Below, one piece after another: positions 25,014 through 34,549 of a stretch of 64,000 nucleotides of DNA. Every line of letters starts with the position of its first letter. The first letter of the stretch is position 1. Source of the DNA: Bacillota bacterium (GTDB lineage: Bacteria; Bacillota; SHA-98; Ch115); contig JABLXA010000008.1 of NCBI GenBank assembly GCA_013178415.1, positions 1 to 64,000 of the forward strand. The letters run 5' to 3'. The translations under genes were made by a program, and so were the position numbers. The notes under the pieces are model-generated. The model searched no databases. It was not told the origin of the DNA and was given only the letters and a program-made list of their open reading frames with translations.

Positions 25014-26680
25014 AGGTAAGTGAAGCAATAGTACGGATCCTTGAGGATGAAGGGATAGAAGTTGCATTTGGAATACCAGGTGCGTCGATCAACTCTCTCT
25101 ACGAGCATTTGGGTAAGTCTGAGAAGATAAGACATTACACAGCCCGTCACGAGGAGGGAGCTGTGCATGCAGCAGATGGCTACTTCAGGGCAAACGGCAA
25201 GATGGCTCTAGCTATATGCACTTCAGGCCCTGCTGCTACCAATTTCGTGACAGGTCTTTATACCGCCCAAATAGATTCCATGCCCCTGATCGCCATCACG
25301 GGGCAGAACGTGAGGTCCCAGCTAGGCAAGGAGTCGTTTCAATGTGTCGATATAGCCAAGATAGCTGAGCCAGTGGCGAAGAAGACATGGTGTGTGACAG
25401 AGCCTGCCCAAGTACCGGGGATCATGAGGAAAGCCTTCCAGGTTGCAAGGGAGGGGAGGCCAGGACCTGTTCTGATTGATCTTCCTCTTGATGTGCAGGA
25501 GGCTGAGATCTCCTACGATCCAGAATATGACCATTCCCTGCCAGTGTATAAACCAGCTCCTGATCCGGTGGGGATTGAAAAGGCAGTAAGGATGCTTCTT
25601 TCTGCAAAGCGGCCAGTGATTCTCCTTGGAGGAGGAGTGATCCTGGCTGGAGCTACAGAAGAACTGAGGCAGTTCGCAGAGTATCTCCAGATCCCAGTTG
25701 TGACCACCTACATGGGTAAGGGTGGATTCCCGCCGAACCATCCTTTGTATGCTGGTCAGGTTGGAATTCAATGCAATACCCGGGCGGGCAACAAGGTATT
25801 CCTTGAATCTGATGTAGTGCTTGGCATAGGGTGCAGGTTCAGTGACAGGCACACAGGAGATCTCGGGACTTACACAAAGGGAAGGAAATTCATCCATGTA
25901 GACATAGAGCCTACCCAGATAGGACGTATAATCCCGACTGAGATAGGGATAGTTGGTGATGCAAAGCTCGCATCTCAAGCTCTTCTTGAGGCCGCCAGAG
26001 ATGCCACGGCAAAGAGGAAGCCGTCAGAATGGGTTCTGGGGATTCCCAGGTTAAGGGAAGAACTCGCAAGGAGGCTCGATTTCGACAATGTGCCTATAAA
26101 GCCCCAGCGGGTATTCAAGGAGATGAACGAGTTTTTTGGGGAGGATGCCATATTCACCGCAGGGTGCGGGCTGGTGCAGATATGGTCGGGTCAATTCCAG
26201 GAGATATCGAAGCCAAGGCATTACCTTCCTTCAGGTGGGGCAGGGACGCTTGGATATGAGGTGCCTGCGGCAATAGGAGCCAAGATAGCGAAGCCAGACT
26301 CCACGGTGGTGGCAGTAGTAGGAGACGGCGGCTTGCTCTTCATGGGAGAGGAACTGGCTATGGCGTGCCAGCACAACGTGCCCATTATGGTAGTCGTGGT
26401 CAATAACGGTTACCTGAGTCTGATCCGCCAAAACCAGAAGTACGGGTATGGATACGAGTATGCTGTTGATCTCTGGTATGACGGGAGCAGGGTGGACTTT
26501 GTTAAGTATGCGGAAGCCTTTGGGGCATATGCAGAGAGGGTAGAGAAACCGGAGGAGATCCGGCCAGCATTTGAGAGGGCGATGAAGGCAGGAAGACCCG
26601 CGCTGGTGGATGTGATAGTGGAGAGGCAGACGGATTGCGCGATGGGGCCGGGGATTGATAGGGTGAGGGAGTTTGAATAA
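25010..26680 (+). CDS. gcl: Glyoxylate carboligase-like TPP enzyme
   Basis: A 556-residue ThDP enzyme. It matches glyoxylate carboligase from end to end: AFGIPGASINSLYEHLG, LPVYKPAPDP after the first domain, DIEPTQIGR, FDNVPIKPQRVFKEMNEFFG, and the C-terminus with MGPGIDRVREFE (E. coli Gcl ends MGSELDNVMEFE). The ThDP motif is VVGDGGLLFMGEE...VNNGYL. One point is odd: Gcl normally has Val at the catalytic glutamate site (RHVEGA), but here RHEEGA restores Glu48. So it may be a Gcl or a related acetolactate-type ligase. TTG 25010 has AAGGAGG 10 bases before it. Confidence 0.82.
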   Translation: MKVSEAIVRILEDEGIEVAFGIPGASINSLYEHLGKSEKIRHYTARHEEGAVHAADGYFRANGKMALAICTSGPAATNFVTGLYTAQIDSMPLIAITGQNVRSQLGKESFQCVDIAKIAEPVAKKTWCVTEPAQVPGIMRKAFQVAREGRPGPVLIDLPLDVQEAEISYDPEYDHSLPVYKPAPDPVGIEKAVRMLLSAKRPVILLGGGVILAGATEELRQFAEYLQIPVVTTYMGKGGFPPNHPLYAGQVGIQCNTRAGNKVFLESDVVLGIGCRFSDRHTGDLGTYTKGRKFIHVDIEPTQIGRIIPTEIGIVGDAKLASQALLEAARDATAKRKPSEWVLGIPRLREELARRLDFDNVPIKPQRVFKEMNEFFGEDAIFTAGCGLVQIWSGQFQEISKPRHYLPSGGAGTLGYEVPAAIGAKIAKPDSTVVAVVGDGGLLFMGEELAMACQHNVPIMVVVVNNGYLSLIRQNQKYGYGYEYAVDLWYDGSRVDFVKYAEAFGAYAERVEKPEEIRPAFERAMKAGRPALVDVIVERQTDCAMGPGIDRVREFE

Positions 26681-26759
26681 GAGAAGGCACCGCATTAGGG
26701 TGTGATCTAGGACGCTCATCTGAGTCGGGCCTTACTATAGTTTAAAGGGGATGCCATGC

Positions 26760-28010
26760 ATGGAATTTGTCAAGGAATCTGAACGAAAAACGCCCATCAT
26801 CGGTAAGTATGATGTGGTCGTAGTCGGGGGTGGTGTAGCAGGCATAGTTTCCTCGATTGCAGCCGCTAGGAATGGCGCTAAAGTTGCGCTTATCGAACAG
26901 TATGGATTTCTTGGTGGCACAGCTACAGCGGGTTTGATGGCATGTATTAATGGTTTTCGCAACCAGCGCAAGCCAAACCATGTTCAAACGGTGCGTGGTA
27001 TAGCTCAGGAGTTCATCATGCGGATGCGCCAACTTGATGGAGTATATTTGGAGAATACCAGCTATGAGCAAGAGACCTATGATATTGATGCCGGGGAATT
27101 ACCTTATTGTGTGGGGTTTGATCCGGAGGTTTTCAAGTATGTAGCTATTAAGATGGTTCTCGAAGCTGGCGCCGAGTTATATCTGCATACTTATGCGCTT
27201 GAGGCGATCGTCGACGGTGTCAGGATTGAGGGAGTGATCGTTCACAATAAGTCTGGCAGACAGGCTATCATGGCAAATGTGATTATAGACGCTTCGGGAG
27301 ATGGAGATATAGCCGCATCTGCAGGGGCACCTTTTGTTATAGATGAAGAGAATGGCCATATGATGAAGATGACCCAGATGTTCAGGCTTGCTAATCTTGA
27401 TCTCAGCAGACTTGATACTGGGCATGTTCATGGGATTCTTATCAAGAATACTTATGTTTCCTGGGGCGGGACTGTATCCGCAAATGGGATCGATGCAGAT
27501 AGCTTGACTAGGGCCGAAGTCGACGTACGGGAGCAGACATGGGAGAAGGTAAGAGAGCTTAAGAAATTGCCTGGGTTTGAAGATGCCCTTTTGATTGAGA
27601 CTGCCACCCATGTAGGGGTTCGAGAGACGCGACGGTTTGTCGGGGAGTACACTTTGACGGAAGCCGATGCCCGGGATGACGTTCGATTTGACGATGTAAT
27701 CGCAATCAGTTCCAATCCGGTTCCAGCATATTATGGATATCGCTATTATTACGAGCATTTAGGATTTGATGTTCCCTATAGATGCGTCGTGCCAAAAAAG
27801 ATAGATAATCTGCTTTTGGCAGGACGAAACATCTCCATGGAACAACCGCCGTTCCAGTCGGCACGGTCCATGGCCCCAAACATGGCTATTGCTCAGGCCG
27901 TAGGGACGGCTGCGGCACTATGTATAGGAAATGGGGTGAGGCCGAGGGATTTAGACGTGAAGGAGCTTCAAGCTAAGCTTTCAGAGCAAGGTGCGGTTAT
28001 CAGCAGATAG
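26760..28010 (+). CDS. FAD-dependent oxidoreductase (FAD_oxidored family)
   Basis: The FAD-binding fold reads YDVVVVGGGVAGIVSSIAAARNGAKVALIEQYGFLGGTAT (given in pieces: VVGGGVAGI and IEQYGFLGGT). IDASGDGDIAASAGAPF and the C-terminal LLLAGRNISMEQPPFQSARSMAPNMAIAQAVGTAAAL complete the family layout. Members are often in carbohydrate or uptake clusters with an unknown donor substrate. No signal peptide. ATG 26760 has AAAGGGG 9 bases upstream; an ATG at 26751 directly abuts that site. It belongs to the IclR-gcl-ABC transport unit. Confidence 0.85.
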   Translation: MEFVKESERKTPIIGKYDVVVVGGGVAGIVSSIAAARNGAKVALIEQYGFLGGTATAGLMACINGFRNQRKPNHVQTVRGIAQEFIMRMRQLDGVYLENTSYEQETYDIDAGELPYCVGFDPEVFKYVAIKMVLEAGAELYLHTYALEAIVDGVRIEGVIVHNKSGRQAIMANVIIDASGDGDIAASAGAPFVIDEENGHMMKMTQMFRLANLDLSRLDTGHVHGILIKNTYVSWGGTVSANGIDADSLTRAEVDVREQTWEKVRELKKLPGFEDALLIETATHVGVRETRRFVGEYTLTEADARDDVRFDDVIAISSNPVPAYYGYRYYYEHLGFDVPYRCVVPKKIDNLLLAGRNISMEQPPFQSARSMAPNMAIAQAVGTAAALCIGNGVRPRDLDVKELQAKLSEQGAVISR

Positions 28011-28056
28011 TAGGTCAGTCATGTGGCAATTGAAATGAGAGGAGGAGAAATCATTA

Positions 28057-29355
28057 ATGAGAAGATGCTTCATGAGGTCTAGTATACCCATCATCATTTT
28101 GTTGATACTGTTACTGGTAACTGCGGGGGTCTTCGCCAAAAAGGCAACGGTGACTTGGATGAATATGGAAGATCCAAAGCGTTTCGACCTCGATGGGCTG
28201 GTCCGGGAATTTAACAAGATTGAACCAGATATTGAGATAAAGTACATTTATACCCCAACAGCCTTTGATGAAAAGCTTAAGGCCATGATGGCTGCCGGCA
28301 CTCCTCCAGATATAGCCCGCATAAATGATGATTACCTTGTAGGCTATGCTCTTCATGATTATCTTGAACCTCTTGACAAATACATAGAGAAGTACGGGCC
28401 GTCCAAGAAGGAAGACTATATCGACTTCTTCTGGGAATGGCCGATTGTCAATGGCCATCATTACATCTGGATAAATGGCGCGACCAGCCGTCTTTTCTAT
28501 GTGAATGAAGATTTATTTAAGGCAGTCGGTTTGGCCTTGCCACCCAGAAAATGGGAGTCTCCTCAGTGGACGTGGGATCATATGCTACAGACGGCCCAAA
28601 AGCTTACTCAGGATAAAAACGGTGACAAGGTACCAGACATTTGGGGCGTTGCGATCTTCCATGATACTGGGTGTGAGCAGACCTGGTCGATGAATAACGG
28701 CGCTGATGGTATATATAGCAAGGATGGACGGAAATTTACCCTTGCCTCACCTAAGGGTATCGAGGCTATGCAATATCTAGCAGATCTGGCATATAAGTAT
28801 AAGGTTCACCCGCCCAAGGCTTTATATGACCAGCAGAGCCCGCTAGATCTTTTTGCAGGCGGCAAGTTGGCTATGTTCTTCGCAGATACTCGGGTTATTC
28901 CTTATCTGCGCCAGAATGCCAAAGGGTTTGAATATGCAGTACGACCTGTCCCTATGAGGGTTCGTGGAAGGCAAGAGGGGAGTCTAGACACCCAGGGGAT
29001 CATAAAGGGCGCTAAAAACCCCGAATCTGCGTATAAGTGGCTAAAATTTATCGCGTCCGAGAAGGGGCAAGCTATTATTGCCAAGAGTGGATATACAATG
29101 GGGCTTACGCCGAGGTGGATTGAGAAGTATTTCCTGCAGACCGATCTCCTTCCAAAGGACCAGGATGTTATCGTTGAATCCTTACATTACTATACGCCTG
29201 TCCCAAAGGCAACAGAGGTAGAGCGTGCGAGACAGATCTATCGCCCAAAGCTAGATAACCTGTGGAATGGCCGCCAGACAGCTGAACAAGTTCTCCTTTC
29301 TGTAAAGGCTGAGGTCGAGAAATTGATCGCTAACTTCCCAGACGCGAGATTCTAG
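28057..29355 (+). CDS. ABC transporter sugar-binding protein (family 1)
   Basis: A secreted solute-binding protein with a signal peptide: RSSIPIIILLILLLVTAGVFA, cleaved near VFA-KKATV. No lipobox Cys is present, so anchoring is unclear. The family pattern includes FDEKLKAMMAAGTPPDIARIND, LFYVNEDLFKAVGL, WTWDHMLQTAQKLTQDKNGDKVPDIWGV and GKLAMFFADTRVIPYL. Typical size (432 aa). ATG 28057 lies after GAGAGGAGG. It is the first of three transport genes and should bind a sugar or oligosaccharide outside the cell. A hairpin at 29388-29408 lies between it and the permeases, a common way to keep binding protein in excess. Confidence 0.92.
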   Translation: MRRCFMRSSIPIIILLILLLVTAGVFAKKATVTWMNMEDPKRFDLDGLVREFNKIEPDIEIKYIYTPTAFDEKLKAMMAAGTPPDIARINDDYLVGYALHDYLEPLDKYIEKYGPSKKEDYIDFFWEWPIVNGHHYIWINGATSRLFYVNEDLFKAVGLALPPRKWESPQWTWDHMLQTAQKLTQDKNGDKVPDIWGVAIFHDTGCEQTWSMNNGADGIYSKDGRKFTLASPKGIEAMQYLADLAYKYKVHPPKALYDQQSPLDLFAGGKLAMFFADTRVIPYLRQNAKGFEYAVRPVPMRVRGRQEGSLDTQGIIKGAKNPESAYKWLKFIASEKGQAIIAKSGYTMGLTPRWIEKYFLQTDLLPKDQDVIVESLHYYTPVPKATEVERARQIYRPKLDNLWNGRQTAEQVLLSVKAEVEKLIANFPDARF

Positions 29356-29387
29356 TCTGGCTGCCAGGTTGTTGTTTCCCGAAGGAC

Positions 29388-29408
29388 GGGGCAGCCTAGC
29401 GCTGCCCC
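29388..29408 (+). promoter_or_regulatory. Intercistronic hairpin after the binding-protein gene
   Basis: A perfect 8-base stem (GGGGCAGC/GCTGCCCC) with a 5-base loop stands 33 bases after the stop. It is GC-rich and lacks a T-run, so a stabilising or attenuating hairpin is more likely than a full terminator. Confidence 0.5.
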
Positions 29409-29409
29409 C

Positions 29410-29521
29410 AGGAGACTGTTGAACTTCACCAGCAGCTGCCAGTCTAGCCGAACACGATGACCGTTTTGCGCGATTCAACCGGGCTGCGTTGACAAAATGT
29501 GGGAAACATCAACAGTCTCCT
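29410..29521. repeat. 112-base element bounded by 13-base perfect inverted repeats
   Basis: AGGAGACTGTTGA at 29410-29422 is matched by its reverse complement at 29509-29521. The inside is non-coding. It has the look of a MITE or of IS ends with a deleted centre. It sits in the intercistronic gap of the ABC operon, immediately after the hairpin. Confidence 0.6.
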
Positions 29522-29607
29522 CTAGTACTACCTAGATTCAATGCCTTTTCGATTCGTTTCCATTAGGGCATCATTAATGCCCTGAGGAGCAAACTGGAGG
29601 AGTGTCA

Positions 29608-30516
29608 ATGGTAGCGCAGTTATTAACACGGAAGAGACGATCGAGCCTCTTTCGTCGGCAGGCTATAGATGGCTGGGTGTTTGCCTCTGGGGTGGTGGGC
29701 GGTACCATAATCTTCAACATCATCCCGATGCTATTCTCTTTTCTGACAGGATTTACGGAATGGGACGGGGTTCATATCCCTCAATTCAATGGCATTAGCA
29801 ATTATATAGATATGTTTCATGATAAATTCTTCTGGAGTTCATTAAGCAATACCATATATTTTACATTGGCCAATATACCTTTTAGCGTAGTTACCGGTCT
29901 TCTATTAGCAATCCTTATTAATCGTCAACTGCCCCTCGTCAACTGGTTTAGAGCAGCTTTCTTTTCTCCCGTGGTCACTTCAACTGTTGCGATTGCTATA
30001 GTCTGGCGGTGGATCTTCGCACCATATTACGGGATCTTCAACATGATTCTGGGTTGGTTTGGGATTCAAGGCCCCGAATGGCTTAATGATACCAGATGGG
30101 CTATGTTGGCGGTAATAATTGTCACTATATGGCAATCTTCCGGATATAATATGATTCTCTATTTGGCAGGTCTCCAAGGAATATCAAAAACACTATACGA
30201 GGCTGCGAAGATAGATGGTGCTGGGGAGTGGCAGCAGTTTCTTTATATTACTGTTCCACTTATTTCGCCCACCACATTCTTTATTCTCATTATGTCGTTT
30301 ATTTCCTCATTTCAAGTCTTTGGATTGATCTATGTGATGACAAACGGAGGGCCCGCATATTCAACAATGGTCTATATCTATTATCTTTTCCAAAATGCCT
30401 TCAATTTCTTCAAGATGGGGTATGCATCCTCACTAGCATGGGTGCTTTTTCTGATCATTGGCTTAGTTACGCTGATCCAGTGGAAATTACAGAGCCGATG
30501 GGTGTTCTACAGATAA
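29608..30516 (+). CDS. ABC sugar permease, MalF/UgpA type
   Basis: An inner-membrane protein with six segments. The N-terminus has FNIIPMLFSFLTGFTEWDG and the EAA loop is YEAAKIDGAGEWQQFLYIT with PLISP, followed by VFGLIYVMTNGGPAYST and LFQNAFNFFKMGYASSLAWVL. ATG 29608 has GGAGG 7 bases upstream; GTG 29602 is too close to it. It forms the heteromeric channel with the next gene. No ATPase is nearby, so a shared MsmX-like ATPase is expected. Confidence 0.92.
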   Translation: MVAQLLTRKRRSSLFRRQAIDGWVFASGVVGGTIIFNIIPMLFSFLTGFTEWDGVHIPQFNGISNYIDMFHDKFFWSSLSNTIYFTLANIPFSVVTGLLLAILINRQLPLVNWFRAAFFSPVVTSTVAIAIVWRWIFAPYYGIFNMILGWFGIQGPEWLNDTRWAMLAVIIVTIWQSSGYNMILYLAGLQGISKTLYEAAKIDGAGEWQQFLYITVPLISPTTFFILIMSFISSFQVFGLIYVMTNGGPAYSTMVYIYYLFQNAFNFFKMGYASSLAWVLFLIIGLVTLIQWKLQSRWVFYR

Positions 30517-30547
30517 TATAGGATTGTGCTGGTCAGGGGGGATAACG

Positions 30548-31417
30548 ATGATGATAGAGAGATTCATTGCCATATTTCGGGTCGGCGTCAAGAGGGGAAA
30601 GATATTAAAGACTGCAGGAATTTACGTAATACTCATTCTCGTTACGCTTATGACTATCGGGCCTTTACTATGGATGGTCTCGACCTCCCTAAAGGGACCC
30701 GGTGAGATCTTTTCTCTTCCGCCTAAGTGGATTCCTAATCCACCTGTATGGGCGAATTATGTCGAGGCATGGAATGCTGCTCCTTTTGGGCTGTTTTTCT
30801 ATAATACCTGCTTAATCACTTTTTCAGTCGTAGTGGGTAGGCTTTTTATCTGCTCACTCGGCGGGTATGCATTTGCCAGACTGCGTTTTCCTGGATCACA
30901 AGTCGCCTTCGCCTTATTGCTCGGGGCAATGCTCATCCCGGGAACCGTAACCTTAATTCCTCAGTATTATATGTTTCGGTTATTTGGATGGATCGATACC
31001 CCTTGGCCATTGATTATGCCAGGAGTTTTCGCAAACACCTTCGGCACCTTCCTTCTGAGGCAATTCTTTATGACTATTCCCGACGAACTGGAGGACGCCG
31101 CCAGGATAGATGGGGCAAGCTCGATGCAGATATACCATAGAATAATGCTTCCACAGGCAAAACCGGCACTTGCAGCATTAGGAATCTTTACCTTTATGGG
31201 AAGCTGGAATGATTTCATGGGGCCTCTCATTTATCTTAATACCTATGAGAAGATGACTTTGCAGGTAGGGTTGGCGCAATTCCAAGGTGAATTCTATACA
31301 GACTGGCAGTTGCTTATGGCAGCATCCGTAATCGTATTACTTCCTGTTTTGCTTGTATATCTTTTCTGCCAAAGATATTTCATAGAAGGAATCACATTAA
31401 CAGGTTTGAAGGGATAG
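30548..31417 (+). CDS. ABC sugar permease, MalG/UgpE type
   Basis: Six predicted membrane segments starting LKTAGIYVILILVTLMTIGPLLWMVSTSLK (in pieces). The EAA loop is LEDAARIDGASSMQIYHRI followed by MLPQAKPALAALG. The C-terminus is FCQRYFIEGITLTGLKG, the family ending. ATG 30548 follows a GGGGGG stretch by 7 bases; the frame opens at 30524 but that start lacks a site. It pairs with the MalF-type permease encoded before it. Confidence 0.93.
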   Translation: MMIERFIAIFRVGVKRGKILKTAGIYVILILVTLMTIGPLLWMVSTSLKGPGEIFSLPPKWIPNPPVWANYVEAWNAAPFGLFFYNTCLITFSVVVGRLFICSLGGYAFARLRFPGSQVAFALLLGAMLIPGTVTLIPQYYMFRLFGWIDTPWPLIMPGVFANTFGTFLLRQFFMTIPDELEDAARIDGASSMQIYHRIMLPQAKPALAALGIFTFMGSWNDFMGPLIYLNTYEKMTLQVGLAQFQGEFYTDWQLLMAASVIVLLPVLLVYLFCQRYFIEGITLTGLKG

Positions 31418-31519
31418 GCCTCTATCTGTTCTCTCCTCAGATCATCTGCTATCTCAATGTCTGGAGTGATATCGTTTTGCGAGGGTTGGATAATCTCCAA
31501 AAATCGGGGGTAAAAGGCC

Positions 31520-33712
31520 ATGAATAATGAAAATCAATTGCCCTGGTATAAGCGCGTCTATCGATGGGGGCAAACCAATATAACTGAGCTAGATCCCATT
31601 CGATATGACATTGACTGGTGGCGCGAGCACTGGCGCCGTACACGGGTACAAGGTATTATCGTCAACGCAGGCGGAATTGTGGCATATTATCCCAGTAGAT
31701 ACCCTGAAGTCCATCGAGCACTATATCTCGGGGAGCGCGACCTGTATGGCGAGATCGTGTGTGCTGCCCATGAAGAGGGGCTGGCAGTTCTCGCCCGTAT
31801 GGACTCCAACCGTGTCCATGAACGCTTCTACATTGAACACCCGGATTGGTGCGCAATTGACGCAGCTGGGAACCCGTATAAGGCAGGAGATCTTTACATT
31901 ACCTGTATTAACAGTGGGTACTATCAGGAGTACCTTCCTGCAATCATTCGAGAGATTATCGAACGTAGCCATCCTGAAGGTATCGCTGATAACAGCTTTA
32001 GTGGGCTAGATCGAAATCACATCTGTTACTGTGACAACTGTGCTCGGAGCTTCCGGAAGGCAACTGGGATGGATTTGCCTAAAGTAAAGGATTGGGAGAG
32101 TCCTGTCTACCGAAAGTGGATTGAGTGGAACTACGCACGCCGGCTGGAAGTCTGGGACTTGAACAATCAAATAACAAAGGACGCTGGCGGGAAGGACTGT
32201 TTGTGGATCGGAATGGTCGGTGGAGACATGGTTTCGGAGAGCGTCCGTTTTCGGGACTATAAGGCCATCTGTGAGCGCGCTGAGGTAATACTCCTGGATT
32301 TCCAAGCGCGTAACAACGCTCATGGGTTCCAGAGCAATGGGGAAGCTGGGAAGCTAATACATGGATTGCTAGGCTGGGATAAGATTATACCAGAAAGTAT
32401 GGCCATGTATCAGGCTGGACGCCCTGCATTTCGCGTGGCAAGTAAACCCGAACCCGAAGCGCGACTATGGGTGTTAGAAGGATTTGCCGGTACCATTCAA
32501 CCATGGTGGCATCATATAGGTGCCTATCATGAGGATCGCCGCCAGTATCGTACAGCTGAGCCGTTATTCCGTTGGCATGAAGAAAACGAGCAGTATCTGG
32601 CAAATCGTCATCCTATTGCAACTGTCGGTGTGGTTTGGAGTCAGCGGAATGTGGACTATTATGGTCGCGATGATGCGGAGATTCGGATTTCTCTTCCCTG
32701 GCGGGGTATAAGGAATGCTCTTATCCGAGCGCGCATCCCATATCTTCCTGTACATATTGATCGTATCGAACAGGATTGTGAGAGTCTCTCTGTACTTATC
32801 CTACCCAACATTGGAGCGATGTCAGATGCCCAGTGCGCAAGCATCCGGCGATTTGTGGAACGAGGTGGCTCGCTCATTGCTACAGGCGAGACCAGTCTCT
32901 ACGACGAATGGGGAGACCCGAGGGATGATTTCGCCTTAGCTGATTTATTTGGCGCGCACTCTCTCAGGACCCATCTTGGATCTCACTCATCAGAGGGAAA
33001 TAGCTGGGACGATTGGAGTGGGCATACTTACCTCAGGCTCATCCCGGAATTACGAGGGAAGGTCTGCGGGCCGCGTATTGGTACAGAACCATCGATCACA
33101 CAAGGACGACATCCAGTGTTAGAAGGGTTCGATGAAACAGACATCTTACCATTTGGAGGGCGCCTAGAAGTTGTATCTACCGATGCAAATTCCAAGGTTT
33201 TACTGACGTTTGTTCCAGCCTTTCCGATTTATCCACCTGAGACAGCTTGGATGCGGATTCCAAATACCACTCTTCCTGGGTTGATTATTAACGAATTAGG
33301 AAACGGTGGGCGGGTCGCATACTTACCTGCTGATATTGACCGTTGCTATGGCAGGGATAATTTACCTGATCATGGACACCTACTTGCTAACTTGATCCGT
33401 TGGGCCTCCAGGGACGACATACCTCTGAAGGTTGAGGGAAGAGGTTTGATTGATTGCCATTTATACCAGCAACCGGGGCGGCTAATCCTGCATTTAGTGA
33501 ACCTCACCAATGCTGAAACCTGGCTTGCTCCTGTTCATGAGTTGATCTCAGTGGGCCCAATCCGCGTGAGTGTGCGACTTCCGCAAGATGTTGTTGGTGA
33601 TAAAGTCTGTCTTCGGGTAATAGGTCTCGAAATGAAAGCAAAAATCGGCGATAGGTGGACTAGTTTTGATATCCCCTCAATTACAGACCATGAGCTGATA
33701 ATAATCTCATAA
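31520..33712 (+). CDS. GHL6-type glycoside hydrolase with beta-galactosidase trimerisation-like domain
   Basis: A 730-residue protein. The N-terminal barrel carries IIVNAGGIVAYYPSRYPEVHRALYLGERDLYGEI, LAVLARMDSNRVHERFY, and GIADNSFSGLDRNHICYCDNCARSF, the GHL6 signature (shown in pieces). The middle part (about residues 385-500) is a glutamine-amidotransferase-like domain: IPYLPVHIDRIEQDCESLSVLILPNIGAMSD and FVERGGSLIATGETSLYDEWG. This order resembles GH42-type enzymes. There is no signal peptide, so it likely works in the cytoplasm on imported oligosaccharides. The gene follows the permease by 102 bases. Substrate unknown. Confidence 0.82.
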   Translation: MNNENQLPWYKRVYRWGQTNITELDPIRYDIDWWREHWRRTRVQGIIVNAGGIVAYYPSRYPEVHRALYLGERDLYGEIVCAAHEEGLAVLARMDSNRVHERFYIEHPDWCAIDAAGNPYKAGDLYITCINSGYYQEYLPAIIREIIERSHPEGIADNSFSGLDRNHICYCDNCARSFRKATGMDLPKVKDWESPVYRKWIEWNYARRLEVWDLNNQITKDAGGKDCLWIGMVGGDMVSESVRFRDYKAICERAEVILLDFQARNNAHGFQSNGEAGKLIHGLLGWDKIIPESMAMYQAGRPAFRVASKPEPEARLWVLEGFAGTIQPWWHHIGAYHEDRRQYRTAEPLFRWHEENEQYLANRHPIATVGVVWSQRNVDYYGRDDAEIRISLPWRGIRNALIRARIPYLPVHIDRIEQDCESLSVLILPNIGAMSDAQCASIRRFVERGGSLIATGETSLYDEWGDPRDDFALADLFGAHSLRTHLGSHSSEGNSWDDWSGHTYLRLIPELRGKVCGPRIGTEPSITQGRHPVLEGFDETDILPFGGRLEVVSTDANSKVLLTFVPAFPIYPPETAWMRIPNTTLPGLIINELGNGGRVAYLPADIDRCYGRDNLPDHGHLLANLIRWASRDDIPLKVEGRGLIDCHLYQQPGRLILHLVNLTNAETWLAPVHELISVGPIRVSVRLPQDVVGDKVCLRVIGLEMKAKIGDRWTSFDIPSITDHELIIIS

Positions 33713-33799
33713 GATGACCTTTCTCGTCGACAGACAATTTATATAAGGGGCCTTGCAGCTCCTTGATGTGAAGCAGGTCGGATCCTTTCTTGGTGATCA

Positions 33800-34245
33800 T
33801 TGACGGTAGCTGTAGAAAGTCTGGATGGTGGATATTTGCTCAGGACAGATCGCAAGGACATAGACGCTGAAGAGATCTGGCGTGTGTATCCTCTTCTGAC
33901 ACGGGCAGAGTCAGCATTTCGGGCCATGAAGAGCCCCCTTGCTGAGAGACCGATCTTTCATCAGTTGAAAAACCGGGTAGAGACTCACATCTTCTTGTGC
34001 GTGCTTGCATATCACCTGCTCTTGCCATAGAGAAGACGCTACAAGACAGAGGGCATTACACGAGCTGGGCAACCGTGCGGGAATCGCTGACCAACCATCA
34101 GATTGTGACAATGGTATTGCCGACCTCAGATGGTCGCACGTTGCGGATTAGGAAGGCTGCCAAACCGGATCCTGAGCATCTTGCTATCTATGAGGCGCTA
34201 GGCATATCGCCCCGGATGATCAAGCCGGTAAAGACATGGTCGTAA
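33800..34245 (+). pseudogene. IS1634-like transposase, C-terminal remnant with frameshift
   Basis: The first piece reads GGYLLRTDRKDIDAEEIWRVY, LLTRAESAFRAMKSPL and VETHIFLCVLAYHLL, the C-terminal part of the DDE transposase including the late catalytic Glu region. At about 34020 the frame moves by one base and continues LAIEKTLQDRGHYTSW, ending RMIKPVKTWS. The N-terminal 70% and the IRs are missing. Confidence 0.8.
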
Positions 34246-34396
34246 GATAGTGACGTAATTTGACAAAGAACATAGGTACCGCAAGGGTTCCAGTGCTCTG
34301 AGTGCGGAAGTTGGGCTAAGGGAATGGCTCCCGATTCCATAAGAACTCCTGTTACAAATATATTACAGAAGGAATGAATCTCAAAGAAGTAATAAC

Positions 34397-34540
34397 ATGG
34401 ACGAGACTGAAGAGATAATGGGCATCTACCCCAAAACTGTCATAGGCGTGACCGAGCATTTTGGCCCGAGGATGAGGCTCCCTGGCGATTCGGAAGCCTC
34501 TTTTGCCTGTCAGATGGCATCATTCGGCATACAATGGTAA
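34397..34540 (+). CDS. Small ORF, 47 aa, unrecognised
   Basis: ATG 34397 has a weak AAAGAAG upstream and encodes MDETEEIMGIYPKTVIGV and EHFGPRMRLPGDSEASFA in sequence. It stops 10 bases before the convergent namZ gene. The composition is protein-like, so it could be the tail of a broken gene. No family recognised. Confidence 0.25.
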   Translation: MDETEEIMGIYPKTVIGVTEHFGPRMRLPGDSEASFACQMASFGIQW

Positions 34541-34549
34541 GATCAAGGC

